This document shows, piece by piece, positions 8,027-17,159 of a stretch of 64,000 nt of DNA; within the stretch, counting starts at the first letter, position 1, and every line of letters begins with the position of its first letter. The stretch is from Sphingobacteriaceae bacterium (GTDB taxonomy: Bacteria > Bacteroidota > Bacteroidia > Sphingobacteriales > Sphingobacteriaceae). Made by a program: the position numbers and the translations under genes. The DNA is taken from positions 558,001-622,000 of the forward strand of contig JAQSWM010000001.1 in NCBI GenBank assembly GCA_029266635.1. Direction: 5' to 3'. The notes under the pieces are model-generated. The model did no database searches and had not been told where the DNA came from. It saw nothing but the letters and a program-made list of their open reading frames with translations.

Positions 8027-9971
8027 TTGCTACTCCGCTGCCGTAGAAATCTGCTTCATCGGATGAAAAAATGGTTTCCCAGGTAGCTGATTGCGGCAAG
8101 CCAATGCGGTAATTGGACCGTAGTATTGGCGTGAGGTTAATAGCAATTACCAGCTCGTCTCTATAATCCAGTCCCTTTCGGCAATAAACCAGAATTGAAT
8201 TTGCTGCATCACCAACTTCTACCCACTCAAATCCCTCATGCGAAAAGTTCTTCTCGTACAAGGCAGGCTGCGTTTTGTAGAGTTCATTCAAGCTCTTAAC
8301 GATTTTGCTGATGCCCTGGTGAGGTGCATATTCGAGCAAATGCCAATCGAGTGAGAGGTTATAGTTCCATTCCTTGCTTTGGCCGAACTCACAGCCCATA
8401 AACATAAGCTTGTTGCCGGGGTGGGTAAACATATAGAGATACAGGAGCCGGAGATTGGCGTATTTCTGCCAGTCGTCTCCGGGCATTTTGTATAGCAACG
8501 ATTTCTTGCCATGCACCACCTCGTCATGCGAAAACGGCAGCATGAAGTTCTCCGTAAAAGCATAAACCGTGCTGAACGTAATTTTGCCGTGATGATATTT
8601 TCTGTTTATCGGATCTTCCTGGAAGTAGGATAGCGTATCATTCATCCATCCCATCATCCACTTCATCCCGAAGCCTAAACCACCATTAAAAACTGGCCGG
8701 CTAATCCCGGTAAATGAAGTAGATTCTTCTGCAATGGTTTGCACATCGGGGAACATCCCGTACACGGCAATATTGAACTCTTTCAAAAACTCGATAGCTT
8801 CCAGGTTTTCTCTTCCACCAAATTGGTTCGGTATCCACTCCCCGTGCTTCCGCGAATAATCAAGGTACAGCATAGAAGCAACCGCATCTACACGTAAGCC
8901 ATCGATGTGGTAACGATCAAGCCAAAAAATAGCATTGCTGATCAAAAAAGCTTTTACCTCGTTTCGCCCGTAGTTGAAAATGTAAGATTTCCAGTCAGGA
9001 TGAAAGCCCTTTTTCTCGTCGGCATGTTCGTATAAGTGAGTTCCATCGAAACGATAAAGGCCATTATCATCGCCCGGAAAGTGCGAAGGCACCCAATCCA
9101 TGATCACTCCTATCCCACTTTCATGAAACTTCTCGATGAGATACATGAGATCCTGAGGCGTTCCGTATCGGGATGTTGCAGCATAATATCCGCTGATCTG
9201 GTATCCCCACGAAGGATAATATGGATGTTCAGCGAGCGGCATAAACTCCACGTGCGTAAAACCCATTTCCTTAACGTACGGAACAATCTTATCCGCCATC
9301 AGGCGATAGCTGAAGAACTGCTCCGGCGATTCAGGGCTGCGTGCCCAGGACCCGAAATGCACTTCGTAAACAGAGATGGGCTTGTCAAGAGCGTTGTGCT
9401 GATAGCGTTCAGCCATCCAATCTTTATCTTTCCACTCGTACCAGGTGTCCCACACAACAGAAGCCGTTCTGGGCGGCTCTTCCCAGCGGAGCGCAAAAGG
9501 ATCGCCTTTTTGCAAAACTTCACCACTGCTGCTTTGAACTGAATACTTGTAAACTTCGCCGTTGCCAACCTGCGGAATAAAGCCTTCCCAAATACCCGAG
9601 CCATCCCAACGCACAAAAAGCCGGTGCGAATGCCTGTTCCAGCCGTTAAAGTCGCCAATTACCGAAACTTCAGTGGCATTAGGTGCCCACACCGCGAAGT
9701 AAGTACCGGTTACGCCCTTGTGTTCCACCACATGCGAACCCAGTTTCAGGTACAGTTTATAATGCTTGCCTGCCCTAAATAAGCTTATATCAAAATCGGT
9801 AAAAAGGCTGAATGGCTCTATGGAGTTTAGATGAGTCGGCTCCTGTGAAGGCTTTTTAGCTATTTGAGTAATCTTTTCGGAATCAGGGCTAACCTTTTTG
9901 GCACGAGGCTTTTTGGACTTAAGCACCTCATCCAGCGAATTGATTTTATCTGCGGTGGTTTTTTTAGGCAT
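7821..9971 (-). CDS. glgB: 1,4-alpha-glucan branching enzyme
   Basis: GH13 enzyme that introduces alpha-1,6 branches into glycogen. It has a CBM48 domain (GTYFAVWAPNATEVSVIGDF, about residues 80-180), then a TIM barrel with nucleophile Asp362 (GLRVDAV), the acid/base Glu in AEEST (415-416) and the SHDEVVHGK transition-state motif. The first ~50 residues are a Lys-rich, low-complexity extension (KKPRAKK). Family similarity ends at VVLRM near 7929. The frame then runs 36 residues into smpB antisense, so the native stop has been lost or moved. No other glycogen genes are nearby; a GH31 alpha-glucosidase lies upstream on the same strand. Confidence 0.95.
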   Translation of the reverse strand: MPKKTTADKINSLDEVLKSKKPRAKKVSPDSEKITQIAKKPSQEPTHLNSIEPFSLFTDFDISLFRAGKHYKLYLKLGSHVVEHKGVTGTYFAVWAPNATEVSVIGDFNGWNRHSHRLFVRWDGSGIWEGFIPQVGNGEVYKYSVQSSSGEVLQKGDPFALRWEEPPRTASVVWDTWYEWKDKDWMAERYQHNALDKPISVYEVHFGSWARSPESPEQFFSYRLMADKIVPYVKEMGFTHVEFMPLAEHPYYPSWGYQISGYYAATSRYGTPQDLMYLIEKFHESGIGVIMDWVPSHFPGDDNGLYRFDGTHLYEHADEKKGFHPDWKSYIFNYGRNEVKAFLISNAIFWLDRYHIDGLRVDAVASMLYLDYSRKHGEWIPNQFGGRENLEAIEFLKEFNIAVYGMFPDVQTIAEESTSFTGISRPVFNGGLGFGMKWMMGWMNDTLSYFQEDPINRKYHHGKITFSTVYAFTENFMLPFSHDEVVHGKKSLLYKMPGDDWQKYANLRLLYLYMFTHPGNKLMFMGCEFGQSKEWNYNLSLDWHLLEYAPHQGISKIVKSLNELYKTQPALYEKNFSHEGFEWVEVGDAANSILVYCRKGLDYRDELVIAINLTPILRSNYRIGLPQSATWETIFSSDEADFYGSGVAIKQSVKADDIAWNGKANSGLIDLPPLGGVVLRMVGSRSSNPAPSLFLVYQRFSCPAPNRFQALQSHGR

Positions 9972-10056
9972 GGCTTTATTGGCTAAAGATATAGTAAATC
10001 AATTAACAACATGCTCCGATAAATTCCCGGCACTTAACAGTATAGCTATTCATCAA

Positions 10057-11217
10057 TTACAGAGCGTGATTTGTGTGTGGAACCGTCTTAGTCGTTTTGG
10101 TAAAGCTCGAGGAAATAACATCGCGGAACCTACTAAGAACATGATAACCGGCAAGAGCTATTTTTCCGATAAGTGTTAAAGATATTTCGTAATTGAACAT
10201 ATCGTGCTTAAAATCCCTCGACCAAAAGAGCTTATAAGCTTCGCCTCCGGCTCCAAAATCTATATTGAGATGATCCTCTAATACTTCTTTCATCCAAAAG
10301 GTATCAAGCACAAGACCGGGTGAATACTTCGAGTAAATTGTTTCGGAATTGTAGGCTGCAAAAATTAAGTCCACGTGATGTGTATTGAATGCAGCCAACT
10401 TAACTGCGATAGGTACATCCTTGATCAATATCGCAAAAAGCACATATCTCTGAACGTTGGCGGGATCAGTAGTTAACTTGATTAGGTACCGGTGATACTC
10501 CTCTGACGAAAGCCACGGGCCGTTCTTTTTCTTATGACTTGCCCACTGCTGTTTCTGTCCCATCATCCAATCTATAAGCTTGGTGGCCTTATCAGGATCT
10601 TCTGCCGTGTCAATCTTCACAAACCTAAATTCTCCCATTTCTGAAAGCCGCTTCAGCTTCCGATTAAGCTTTCTTCTGGAATTCGCCCCGATCAGCTCAC
10701 AAAACTCAGCCCAGCTATCCTGATCACTGAAATCTGCATACGGCGATGAATCGCAGCCTGTAGCTTCATAAGTTTTGGGGATCCTCCGGCACAAAACAGA
10801 ATTGCTTTTAACATACAGGAGTTTCAATATATCGGCGCCTGATGTGTTGACAACAGCATTCCACGCCAGTTGAGCGTTACTGTCAACATCACTCTCAGGA
10901 TCAACAAGCATGTCGCTCGCCTCACCAGAGTCGGGACCCAGCGATCTTACAATCTTAAACGGGCCTTTAGACGATATGGCCATCGGCCAAACCAGCACCA
11001 GTCTCTTATTTTCCCTGATTGTGACACAGAACAATGACCTGCCCTTAGCTTTTACAATTTCTTCCCAGCTGTGGAGGCAAAAACTATAACTCTGAGAAAA
11101 GGCGGCGCTGGAAACCCGTTGCCACAATTCATTCCACTCTTGCTGCAAAGATTTGAAGTCAGTTTCGTCTGTGATGACAGATGTTTCAATTCGCCCTAAA
11201 TCACCCTCCTCTACCAT
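10057..11217 (-). CDS. CelD/FemAB-like GNAT acyltransferase
   Basis: 386 residues. The layout fits the CelD/BcsL (Acetyltransf_6) group of GNAT-fold proteins, which transfer acyl or aminoacyl groups onto polysaccharides or peptides. Visible features are WNELWQRV near the N terminus, a charged central region with RRKLNRKLKRLSEMG, and the C-terminal VDLIFAAYNSETIYSKYSPG and DFGAGGEAYKLFWSRD segments that are characteristic of the group. No signal peptide is seen, so it is probably cytoplasmic. It lies between glgB and the GH31 gene on the same strand, so a role in polysaccharide modification is possible but unproven. Confidence 0.75.
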   Translation of the reverse strand: MVEEGDLGRIETSVITDETDFKSLQQEWNELWQRVSSAAFSQSYSFCLHSWEEIVKAKGRSLFCVTIRENKRLVLVWPMAISSKGPFKIVRSLGPDSGEASDMLVDPESDVDSNAQLAWNAVVNTSGADILKLLYVKSNSVLCRRIPKTYEATGCDSSPYADFSDQDSWAEFCELIGANSRRKLNRKLKRLSEMGEFRFVKIDTAEDPDKATKLIDWMMGQKQQWASHKKKNGPWLSSEEYHRYLIKLTTDPANVQRYVLFAILIKDVPIAVKLAAFNTHHVDLIFAAYNSETIYSKYSPGLVLDTFWMKEVLEDHLNIDFGAGGEAYKLFWSRDFKHDMFNYEISLTLIGKIALAGYHVLSRFRDVISSSFTKTTKTVPHTNHAL

Positions 11218-11338
11218 GCCGAAAATACTTGTGTTAGAAAGTTCGAGTGCAGGAAAGGAGATTTCAAGACACTGACAACTGATCCTGGCACAAGAGATAA
11301 ACTTATTATTTTTTGGAAAACCATCAGGACACGTTTAC

Positions 11339-11364
11339 AAGGGCTCGCTTAAGCGAGTACCCTT
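11339..11364. terminator. Strong hairpin between the GH31 and acyltransferase genes
   Basis: AAGGG (11339-11343) pairs with CCCTT (11360-11364), and the interior CTCGCTTAAGCGAG is a perfect 14-base palindrome. A short T-run follows on the plus strand (ATTTTT). On the minus strand, the direction of both neighbours, no T-run follows, so classical termination of GH31 transcripts is uncertain. Confidence 0.45.
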
Positions 11365-11437
11365 ATTTTTAACGTTTCCGCAATAAAAGTGTTTTCATTG
11401 CGACACTGTAAATCAATTAAAGGAAATAAGAATTGAC

Positions 11438-13909
11438 TTATGCCAGTATTTGAATAAACCTGAAGTTCTTATTGCAACGGATGCTTACTGTCGTTGGTTC
11501 CTCGCTTGTAAACTCGCCCTGATAATCTTTTCCATCAATTATCACCTTGGTTGGCGTGAATGGCAAACTGATCAGTTTCAGCTCATAAGTTTCGTACGGG
11601 GGAGTAAACAAGCCTTCTACGGATTGCCTCAACGTCATTGAAGTTGCGTCGCCGTTCACTACGAATTTCTTTTCCAAATAGATATCCTGTTCGTAGGCAA
11701 ATGTGTCGCCATGATCTTCAAAGTGGAAAGAATTCACCTCGTAATCTGAATAGTAAATCTGGAATAGCACTTCCGTTACTTCGATTTCACCAACATACTG
11801 CATCAGCGGCGATTCGCCAATCACAGCACCTGCCCGCACAAAAATCGGCAATGTGTCTATGGGAGCGTCAACTGTGTGTTCCTGCCCGCCCTCAAGCAAC
11901 TCGTGTGTCCAGTAGTTGTACCATTTACCTTTAGGCAGATAAACCACTTTTGTAGTAGCGCCAGGCTCACTGACCGGGCTTACCAATATCTTATCGCCGA
12001 AGGTAAATTCGTCCTCGCGGTAGCGGTTACCAACTTCATCCTGTTCTACCATTACTATCGGGCGCAGGATTGGGAAACCGTATTTATGATGCTCCCAAAA
12101 AGCTGAATAGAAATATGGCATAAGCCGATACCGAAGTTCAATAAACTTGCGGTTTATATCTTCGTACTCTTTGCCAAAACTCCAGGGCTCACGCTCTCTG
12201 GTGTCTCCGGCAGAGTGTGCACGCATAAAAGGCGAGAACACACCGAACTGAATCCATCGTGTAAACAACTCGCCATCAGGCTCGCCGCTAAAGCCGCCAA
12301 TGTCTGTTCCGCAAAACGAAATTCCGGAAATAGATAGGCGCTGGCATTGGATGTTACCCAACTTCAAGTGTTCCCACGATGCTACGTTATCCCCTGTCCA
12401 AACAGACGAATAACGCTGAACACCGGCGTAACCGGCACGTGTGATGGTGAAAGGGCGCTTGTTTTTATACTGTTTCTTTAAACCTTCATAGGTTGCACGC
12501 ACCATCTGCATACCGTACACATTGTGTGCTTTGCGGTGCGAGCCGCGATGGCCATCATACTGGTGGCGGACATCGACAGGGAATGTGCCCGAGCCGAATA
12601 CCGCGGGCTCGTTCATATCGTTCCAGACTCCCGCAACGCCAACATCTGTAAGTTCTTTGAAAAGCGTTCCCCACCACTCGCGGACATCAGGGTTGGTAAA
12701 ATCAGGGAACTGGCAGCGCCCGGGCCAAACGTGGCCTTCCATAAAGTAGTCATCGCAGCGGCGGCAGAAGTATTTTTTCTCTTTGCCTTCCTTGAAAACC
12801 CAATAATTGTCGTCGACTTTAATTCCCGGATCAATAATAACCACGAGCTTAAAGCCATCGTTTGCCAGCTCCTTGATCATCCGTTTTGGATCAGGGAAAT
12901 ATTTCTTATTCCAGGTAAAGCAGCGATAGCCATCCATGTAATCAATGTCCAGGTAAATGGCATCGCATGGAATTTTGCGGTCGCGGAAGTTCTGGGCGAT
13001 CTTCTTCACCTTGCTTTCCGGATAGTAGCTCCAGCGGCACTGGTGAAAGCCTAAAGCCCAAAGCGGAGGCATCGGGTGCGTGCCAGTGAGGGTATGGTAG
13101 CGTTTCACCACGTCCATCATGTGAGGGCCGTGGATGTAGTAGTATTGCAACTCGCCGCCATCAGCCCAGAAACTTGTTTTATCAGTCTCCTGATGAGCAA
13201 AATCAAAGTGCGATTTGAAGGTATTATCCATGAAGATACCGTAGCTCACGCCATTGGTTAGCCCAATGTAGAACGGAATTGAACGGTATAAGGGATCCTG
13301 GTGTTTGGCAAAAGAATACGTGTCGGAGTTCCAGTTTACAACCCGCTTGCCACGAAGGTTAAAGTCGGTGGTTTTATCGCCTAAGCCATAAAAGCCTTCG
13401 TCTTCATTAGCCTCTTTAGTGCAATAAACGTAGTAGCCCCCAAAGTCGACGTTCTCTTCCCAGTGCATGGCCATTGCGTCCTGGTTCACTACGATTTCGT
13501 TGTTGTCAACAAATGAGATGAAGAAATTCAGTTTGTTGATAACGCATGTGATGGTATTAGTGGAAACCCGGTAATTATGTTCATCTTCCCGGAAGGAAAA
13601 CACTGTTACACGTTGAACAGGCTTTTCTACGGCGTATGAAAATTCCTCCAGAAAAGCTCCGTGCGGAGCCAGGCGCACCCTGATTATTTCGTCACTAACT
13701 ACCCGTACTTCCACAATAGCTTCGCCATCAGAAAAGTAGAAGTTGTTGTCCTCCTGTTTATATTCTTTAATCTCGGTAAGGTATTTCTTAACGATTGGCG
13801 TAATCCCGACAATGGGATTATTTATGTGCTGTACCCCTTCATCCAATTGCTCAAGGCTAAACTCCGTGGGCAATTGTTCAGGCGAAAGGGTATCTTTTAT
13901 CTCATCCAT
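11438..13909 (-). CDS. Alpha-glucosidase, glycoside hydrolase family 31
   Basis: 823 residues. Hydrolyses terminal alpha-linked glucose from maltose-type oligosaccharides or related substrates. A GH31 N-terminal beta domain precedes the barrel (LGFHQCRWSYYPESKV opens it). The nucleophile is Asp431 in WNDMNEP and the acid/base is Asp507 in WTGDN. C-terminal beta domains follow (about 640-823). No signal peptide is seen, so a cytoplasmic location is likely. It could act with GlgB in alpha-glucan turnover, but the two genes are separated by an acyltransferase gene and a 220-base gap. Exact linkage specificity (alpha-1,4 versus others) cannot be read from the motifs. Confidence 0.94.
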   Translation of the reverse strand: MDEIKDTLSPEQLPTEFSLEQLDEGVQHINNPIVGITPIVKKYLTEIKEYKQEDNNFYFSDGEAIVEVRVVSDEIIRVRLAPHGAFLEEFSYAVEKPVQRVTVFSFREDEHNYRVSTNTITCVINKLNFFISFVDNNEIVVNQDAMAMHWEENVDFGGYYVYCTKEANEDEGFYGLGDKTTDFNLRGKRVVNWNSDTYSFAKHQDPLYRSIPFYIGLTNGVSYGIFMDNTFKSHFDFAHQETDKTSFWADGGELQYYYIHGPHMMDVVKRYHTLTGTHPMPPLWALGFHQCRWSYYPESKVKKIAQNFRDRKIPCDAIYLDIDYMDGYRCFTWNKKYFPDPKRMIKELANDGFKLVVIIDPGIKVDDNYWVFKEGKEKKYFCRRCDDYFMEGHVWPGRCQFPDFTNPDVREWWGTLFKELTDVGVAGVWNDMNEPAVFGSGTFPVDVRHQYDGHRGSHRKAHNVYGMQMVRATYEGLKKQYKNKRPFTITRAGYAGVQRYSSVWTGDNVASWEHLKLGNIQCQRLSISGISFCGTDIGGFSGEPDGELFTRWIQFGVFSPFMRAHSAGDTREREPWSFGKEYEDINRKFIELRYRLMPYFYSAFWEHHKYGFPILRPIVMVEQDEVGNRYREDEFTFGDKILVSPVSEPGATTKVVYLPKGKWYNYWTHELLEGGQEHTVDAPIDTLPIFVRAGAVIGESPLMQYVGEIEVTEVLFQIYYSDYEVNSFHFEDHGDTFAYEQDIYLEKKFVVNGDATSMTLRQSVEGLFTPPYETYELKLISLPFTPTKVIIDGKDYQGEFTSEEPTTVSIRCNKNFRFIQILA

Positions 13910-14058
13910 AGTAAATCAAGTTCGGCATGACACGCCGTTTCAAATAAAGGCAGTACTCATCAGATATGCAACCGCTCTATAACGTAAATATATTTAACGG
14001 AAATATGTTTTAACACCCAAACTTCGCGGGTTGTATTTTGTGCCGAATATCAAAAAAA

Positions 14059-14080
14059 ATCCCCGCTTGCGGGCGGGGAT
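14059..14080 (-). terminator. Terminator of the TonB-receptor gene
   Basis: GCGGGGAT / ATCCCCGC arms (14073-14080 and 14059-14066) with a 6-base loop are followed on the minus strand by seven T. This is a typical intrinsic terminator 26 bases after the receptor stop codon. Confidence 0.85.
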
Positions 14081-14105
14081 TGTAAAAAAGAACCTTTATG
14101 CTGGC

Positions 14106-17006
14106 TTATCGTGAAAACTGATCGAAAGTTAAGGAGATATAATAAATAGCGCCCACCTGCGGATTTCCATAAGAAGTACGATAGTAGTGGTTCAGGATAT
14201 TGGAGCCACCTAATTTAAATGTGGTCTTATAAGTTGGTATCCGATAGCTAACCTGCCCGTCTAAAGTGCTGAATGCCGGCACCTCGCCTGCTGCGAAAGT
14301 GGAAGACCAATTGAATTTATCCTGCCATCTGTAAGCAATATTGAAACCAGTGTTTTTGAATATCTCCCGGTTTGAAAGGCCTACATTGAACCGATATTTT
14401 GGAGTGTTGAATTCATTTTGAAGTGCGCTGTTATTCTCATTCAGCGTGTTGTAAGAAACGTTACCTGATAAATCAAACTTGTTGATCAGATAGTCGAGCC
14501 CCAAAGCAGCTCCCTGCGATGAAACCTTATCGGGATTATTTACAACCGTTGAGAATGTTTTAGCACTGCCCAAGCCTGTTGGATCTGCAGGCGTACTTGC
14601 GCCCGGCTGCAACAGGATCAGTGTAGAAATAAAATCTTTGTACGAGTTGTAGTAATAGTAAGCATCTACAAGCAGCTTGTTGTTTACAAGAGTTTTGTAG
14701 CCGATTTCATATGCCTGTACACTTTCCGGCTTAAAGTCGCCAAAAGTATATTTTTGTAGCTGAGCAGGATTTCCGCTTGCTTTGAAAGCGTTTATGCTTG
14801 ATAAAGTGTAGCCCTTGTTGGTATTCAAAGCATACTTATTGATCAAATCTGGCAAGCCGCCGATCAGGCGCACGCCGCTGCTACCACCAACCTGCAAATC
14901 AATATATTGATTCTGGGTGGTTGGATTGCGGAAACCTGTTTGATAAGATAGCCTTAAATTGCTGTTTGGAGCCACGGTATAAACACCGGAAACACGTGGA
15001 GTGAATCTACCTTCGAAATTTTCATTTTTGTCGTACCTGATTGCACCAGTAAGCTTCAACTTGTCGCTCAACAGCTTTTTGCCCAATTGAGCAAATGCAC
15101 CAAATTCATTGATGGTTAGCTTCTTGCCCAAGTCATCGAAGATGGTTCCATCAGAGCGCAAATCGTAAGTGCGATATGAGCTTCCAACCTGCATTTCAAC
15201 CACATTGTTGAGCATGTTAGAGAAGTTGTACATGCCTTCGTAATGGTAGAGGTTTGATTTGTCATTAAACTTAGCACCACCTCCAGGCCCTATTGTTCTG
15301 TTTGTAATGTCAGCCTTCAGGGTTTCAAACTTTTCAGAGCCTGGCTGAACGCGATTTCTGTCGGCAAACTGGCGGGCAGCAGTATGTGCCTGAGCGTCGG
15401 GTGCACCAGAATTCCTTGCAGTTGCATACGCTGCAGTATAATCCGGGAACCATGCAGACGAAGGATTTGAATATTCGTTGATGTAAGTTCCTAGCAAGGT
15501 TGCATTGTACGCCTGTCCGGAGCGCTCCTGGGTTGTATATCCGCGTAAGAAGAAATCACTTCCTCTTAATTCAAGTTTATACTGGCCAATGTTGAAGTTG
15601 CGCAAAGAATAACGGTCAGATCCGGTGTAAACCGAAGTTCCCGTTCCCCAGTTTGCCTGTGCAATGGCCTCAACGGAGTTTGTAAGCTTATAATGCAATG
15701 CTCCTGATGTCTTGATTGATTTTGTGTTGTAATCAACCAAATCCTGTTCAGCATATCCGGTCCGGGTAACTGAGGAGCTAGGCAGAAATCCGCTACGCGT
15801 AGCAAAATTAAATGGGATAAGATTCTGGATTGTCGGGCGTAGCGCCGCAGGAAAACCTCCCAGGAATGCGCCGATCTGAGCAGAAGAAGCAGTTACCGGC
15901 AATGACGCAGTAAGGATGTTATTAATATTAGGTATCGCACCGCCTGTGGCAGCACTAACCCCTGCGTTTGTCCCGGCAATAACTGCGGCTCCAACACCGG
16001 CCAAAGTTGGGTAGGCAGCATTAGGCTCATCGCCATAAATGTTTACGCCATCGTAACGAGGGTCTGAGTTTCTGTCCCCCGCTTTTGGAGCACCGGCAAA
16101 ACGATCAAAGTTTGAGTAATCCTGAGCCTCCCAGTCGCTTGCAGTGAGATAAGATAGGTTTACCTTAAACGCAAACTTGTTCCACGCCTTTGCATAACGC
16201 ATCGACATATCCTCGTAAGGTGCCTGATTGCGCTGATAGTTGTCAATATGGTTAATCCCAAGCTTGTAAATCATGCTAAAGCCAGGACTTGTGAAAGGGC
16301 TTTTTGAAGTCATCAACAAAGTACCGTTTGTTCCACCTGCACCGTATAACGCAGATGATGCGCCGGGCAGAAGCTCTACGTTATCGGCGTCTAGATCTGA
16401 GATACCCACGATATTTCCGACAGAAAAATTCAATCCCGGAGCCTGGTTGTCCATCCCATCAACATACTGGTTAAAACGAACGTTTCCGTTAGCATTGAAA
16501 CCCCTGGTGTTAATTGAGCGGAAGGTTAAGCTCTGCACACTTGATTCCACGCCCTTTAAATTCGGAATAGATTCGTAAAAAGACGGAGCTGCGCTTTCGC
16601 GGATAGCAGCCTGGCCGATACGCTCTATCGAAACCGGTGATTCCAGAATGCGCTCTGGCGTACGCGACGCCGCCACAACCACTTCCTGCCCCAAAACCAA
16701 ACCTTGCTCAAGGCTGATGTTTAGGTTAGATGTTGAAGATGTAACCACTTGCTCAACCGGCGTGTAGCCTACATAAGTAAAAACAAGGGTTGCCGGCAGC
16801 TTAGATGCCGAGAGTGAAAACCGTCCACTTTCGTCCGTAGATGTGCCTGATGATGCGCCTTTCACAGCTACAGATACCCCGACCAGCGGCTCATTTGTAG
16901 CTTTATCTGTTACTGTACCCGAAATGGCAACATTTTGGGCGTAAGCAGATACGACGGAAAACAGTACTGCGAGCAGAATGCTCGTACGTTTAAAAATCGT
17001 GTTCAT
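14106..17006 (-). CDS. TonB-dependent outer-membrane receptor with carboxypeptidase-like N-terminal domain
   Basis: 966 residues. A signal peptide ends near YAQ (residue 24). Residues about 28-110 are a carboxypeptidase-regulatory-like domain (ISGTVTDKATNEPLVGVSV), residues about 120-240 the plug (RINTRGFNANGNVRFNQYVDGMDNQ), and the rest a large beta barrel. Such receptors import ligands across the outer membrane using TonB energy. No SusD partner, siderophore gene or riboswitch is adjacent, so this is not a SusCD pair and the substrate is unknown. It is transcribed alone: a terminator follows it and a divergent acylase gene lies 153 bases upstream. Confidence 0.92.
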   Translation of the reverse strand: MNTIFKRTSILLAVLFSVVSAYAQNVAISGTVTDKATNEPLVGVSVAVKGASSGTSTDESGRFSLSASKLPATLVFTYVGYTPVEQVVTSSTSNLNISLEQGLVLGQEVVVAASRTPERILESPVSIERIGQAAIRESAAPSFYESIPNLKGVESSVQSLTFRSINTRGFNANGNVRFNQYVDGMDNQAPGLNFSVGNIVGISDLDADNVELLPGASSALYGAGGTNGTLLMTSKSPFTSPGFSMIYKLGINHIDNYQRNQAPYEDMSMRYAKAWNKFAFKVNLSYLTASDWEAQDYSNFDRFAGAPKAGDRNSDPRYDGVNIYGDEPNAAYPTLAGVGAAVIAGTNAGVSAATGGAIPNINNILTASLPVTASSAQIGAFLGGFPAALRPTIQNLIPFNFATRSGFLPSSSVTRTGYAEQDLVDYNTKSIKTSGALHYKLTNSVEAIAQANWGTGTSVYTGSDRYSLRNFNIGQYKLELRGSDFFLRGYTTQERSGQAYNATLLGTYINEYSNPSSAWFPDYTAAYATARNSGAPDAQAHTAARQFADRNRVQPGSEKFETLKADITNRTIGPGGGAKFNDKSNLYHYEGMYNFSNMLNNVVEMQVGSSYRTYDLRSDGTIFDDLGKKLTINEFGAFAQLGKKLLSDKLKLTGAIRYDKNENFEGRFTPRVSGVYTVAPNSNLRLSYQTGFRNPTTQNQYIDLQVGGSSGVRLIGGLPDLINKYALNTNKGYTLSSINAFKASGNPAQLQKYTFGDFKPESVQAYEIGYKTLVNNKLLVDAYYYYNSYKDFISTLILLQPGASTPADPTGLGSAKTFSTVVNNPDKVSSQGAALGLDYLINKFDLSGNVSYNTLNENNSALQNEFNTPKYRFNVGLSNREIFKNTGFNIAYRWQDKFNWSSTFAAGEVPAFSTLDGQVSYRIPTYKTTFKLGGSNILNHYYRTSYGNPQVGAIYYISLTFDQFSR

Positions 17007-17159
17007 AAAATTGGTTTAACTGGATTTAAGGTTAATTTCGAAGATAAACATAAGGTTTATTTCAAATCCTCTACTTTTTTTGTGATTTTATTTTTCCACC
17101 GGTAACTTGATTTTGCTGCCTCCCGATATTTACACATCTTTAATTTTTCAAATTCATAA

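Noticed and set aside
9036-9542. 168-codon open frame antisense to glgB
   Set aside because: Shadow of glgB codon bias; residues rich in Arg, Ser and Ile without domain features.
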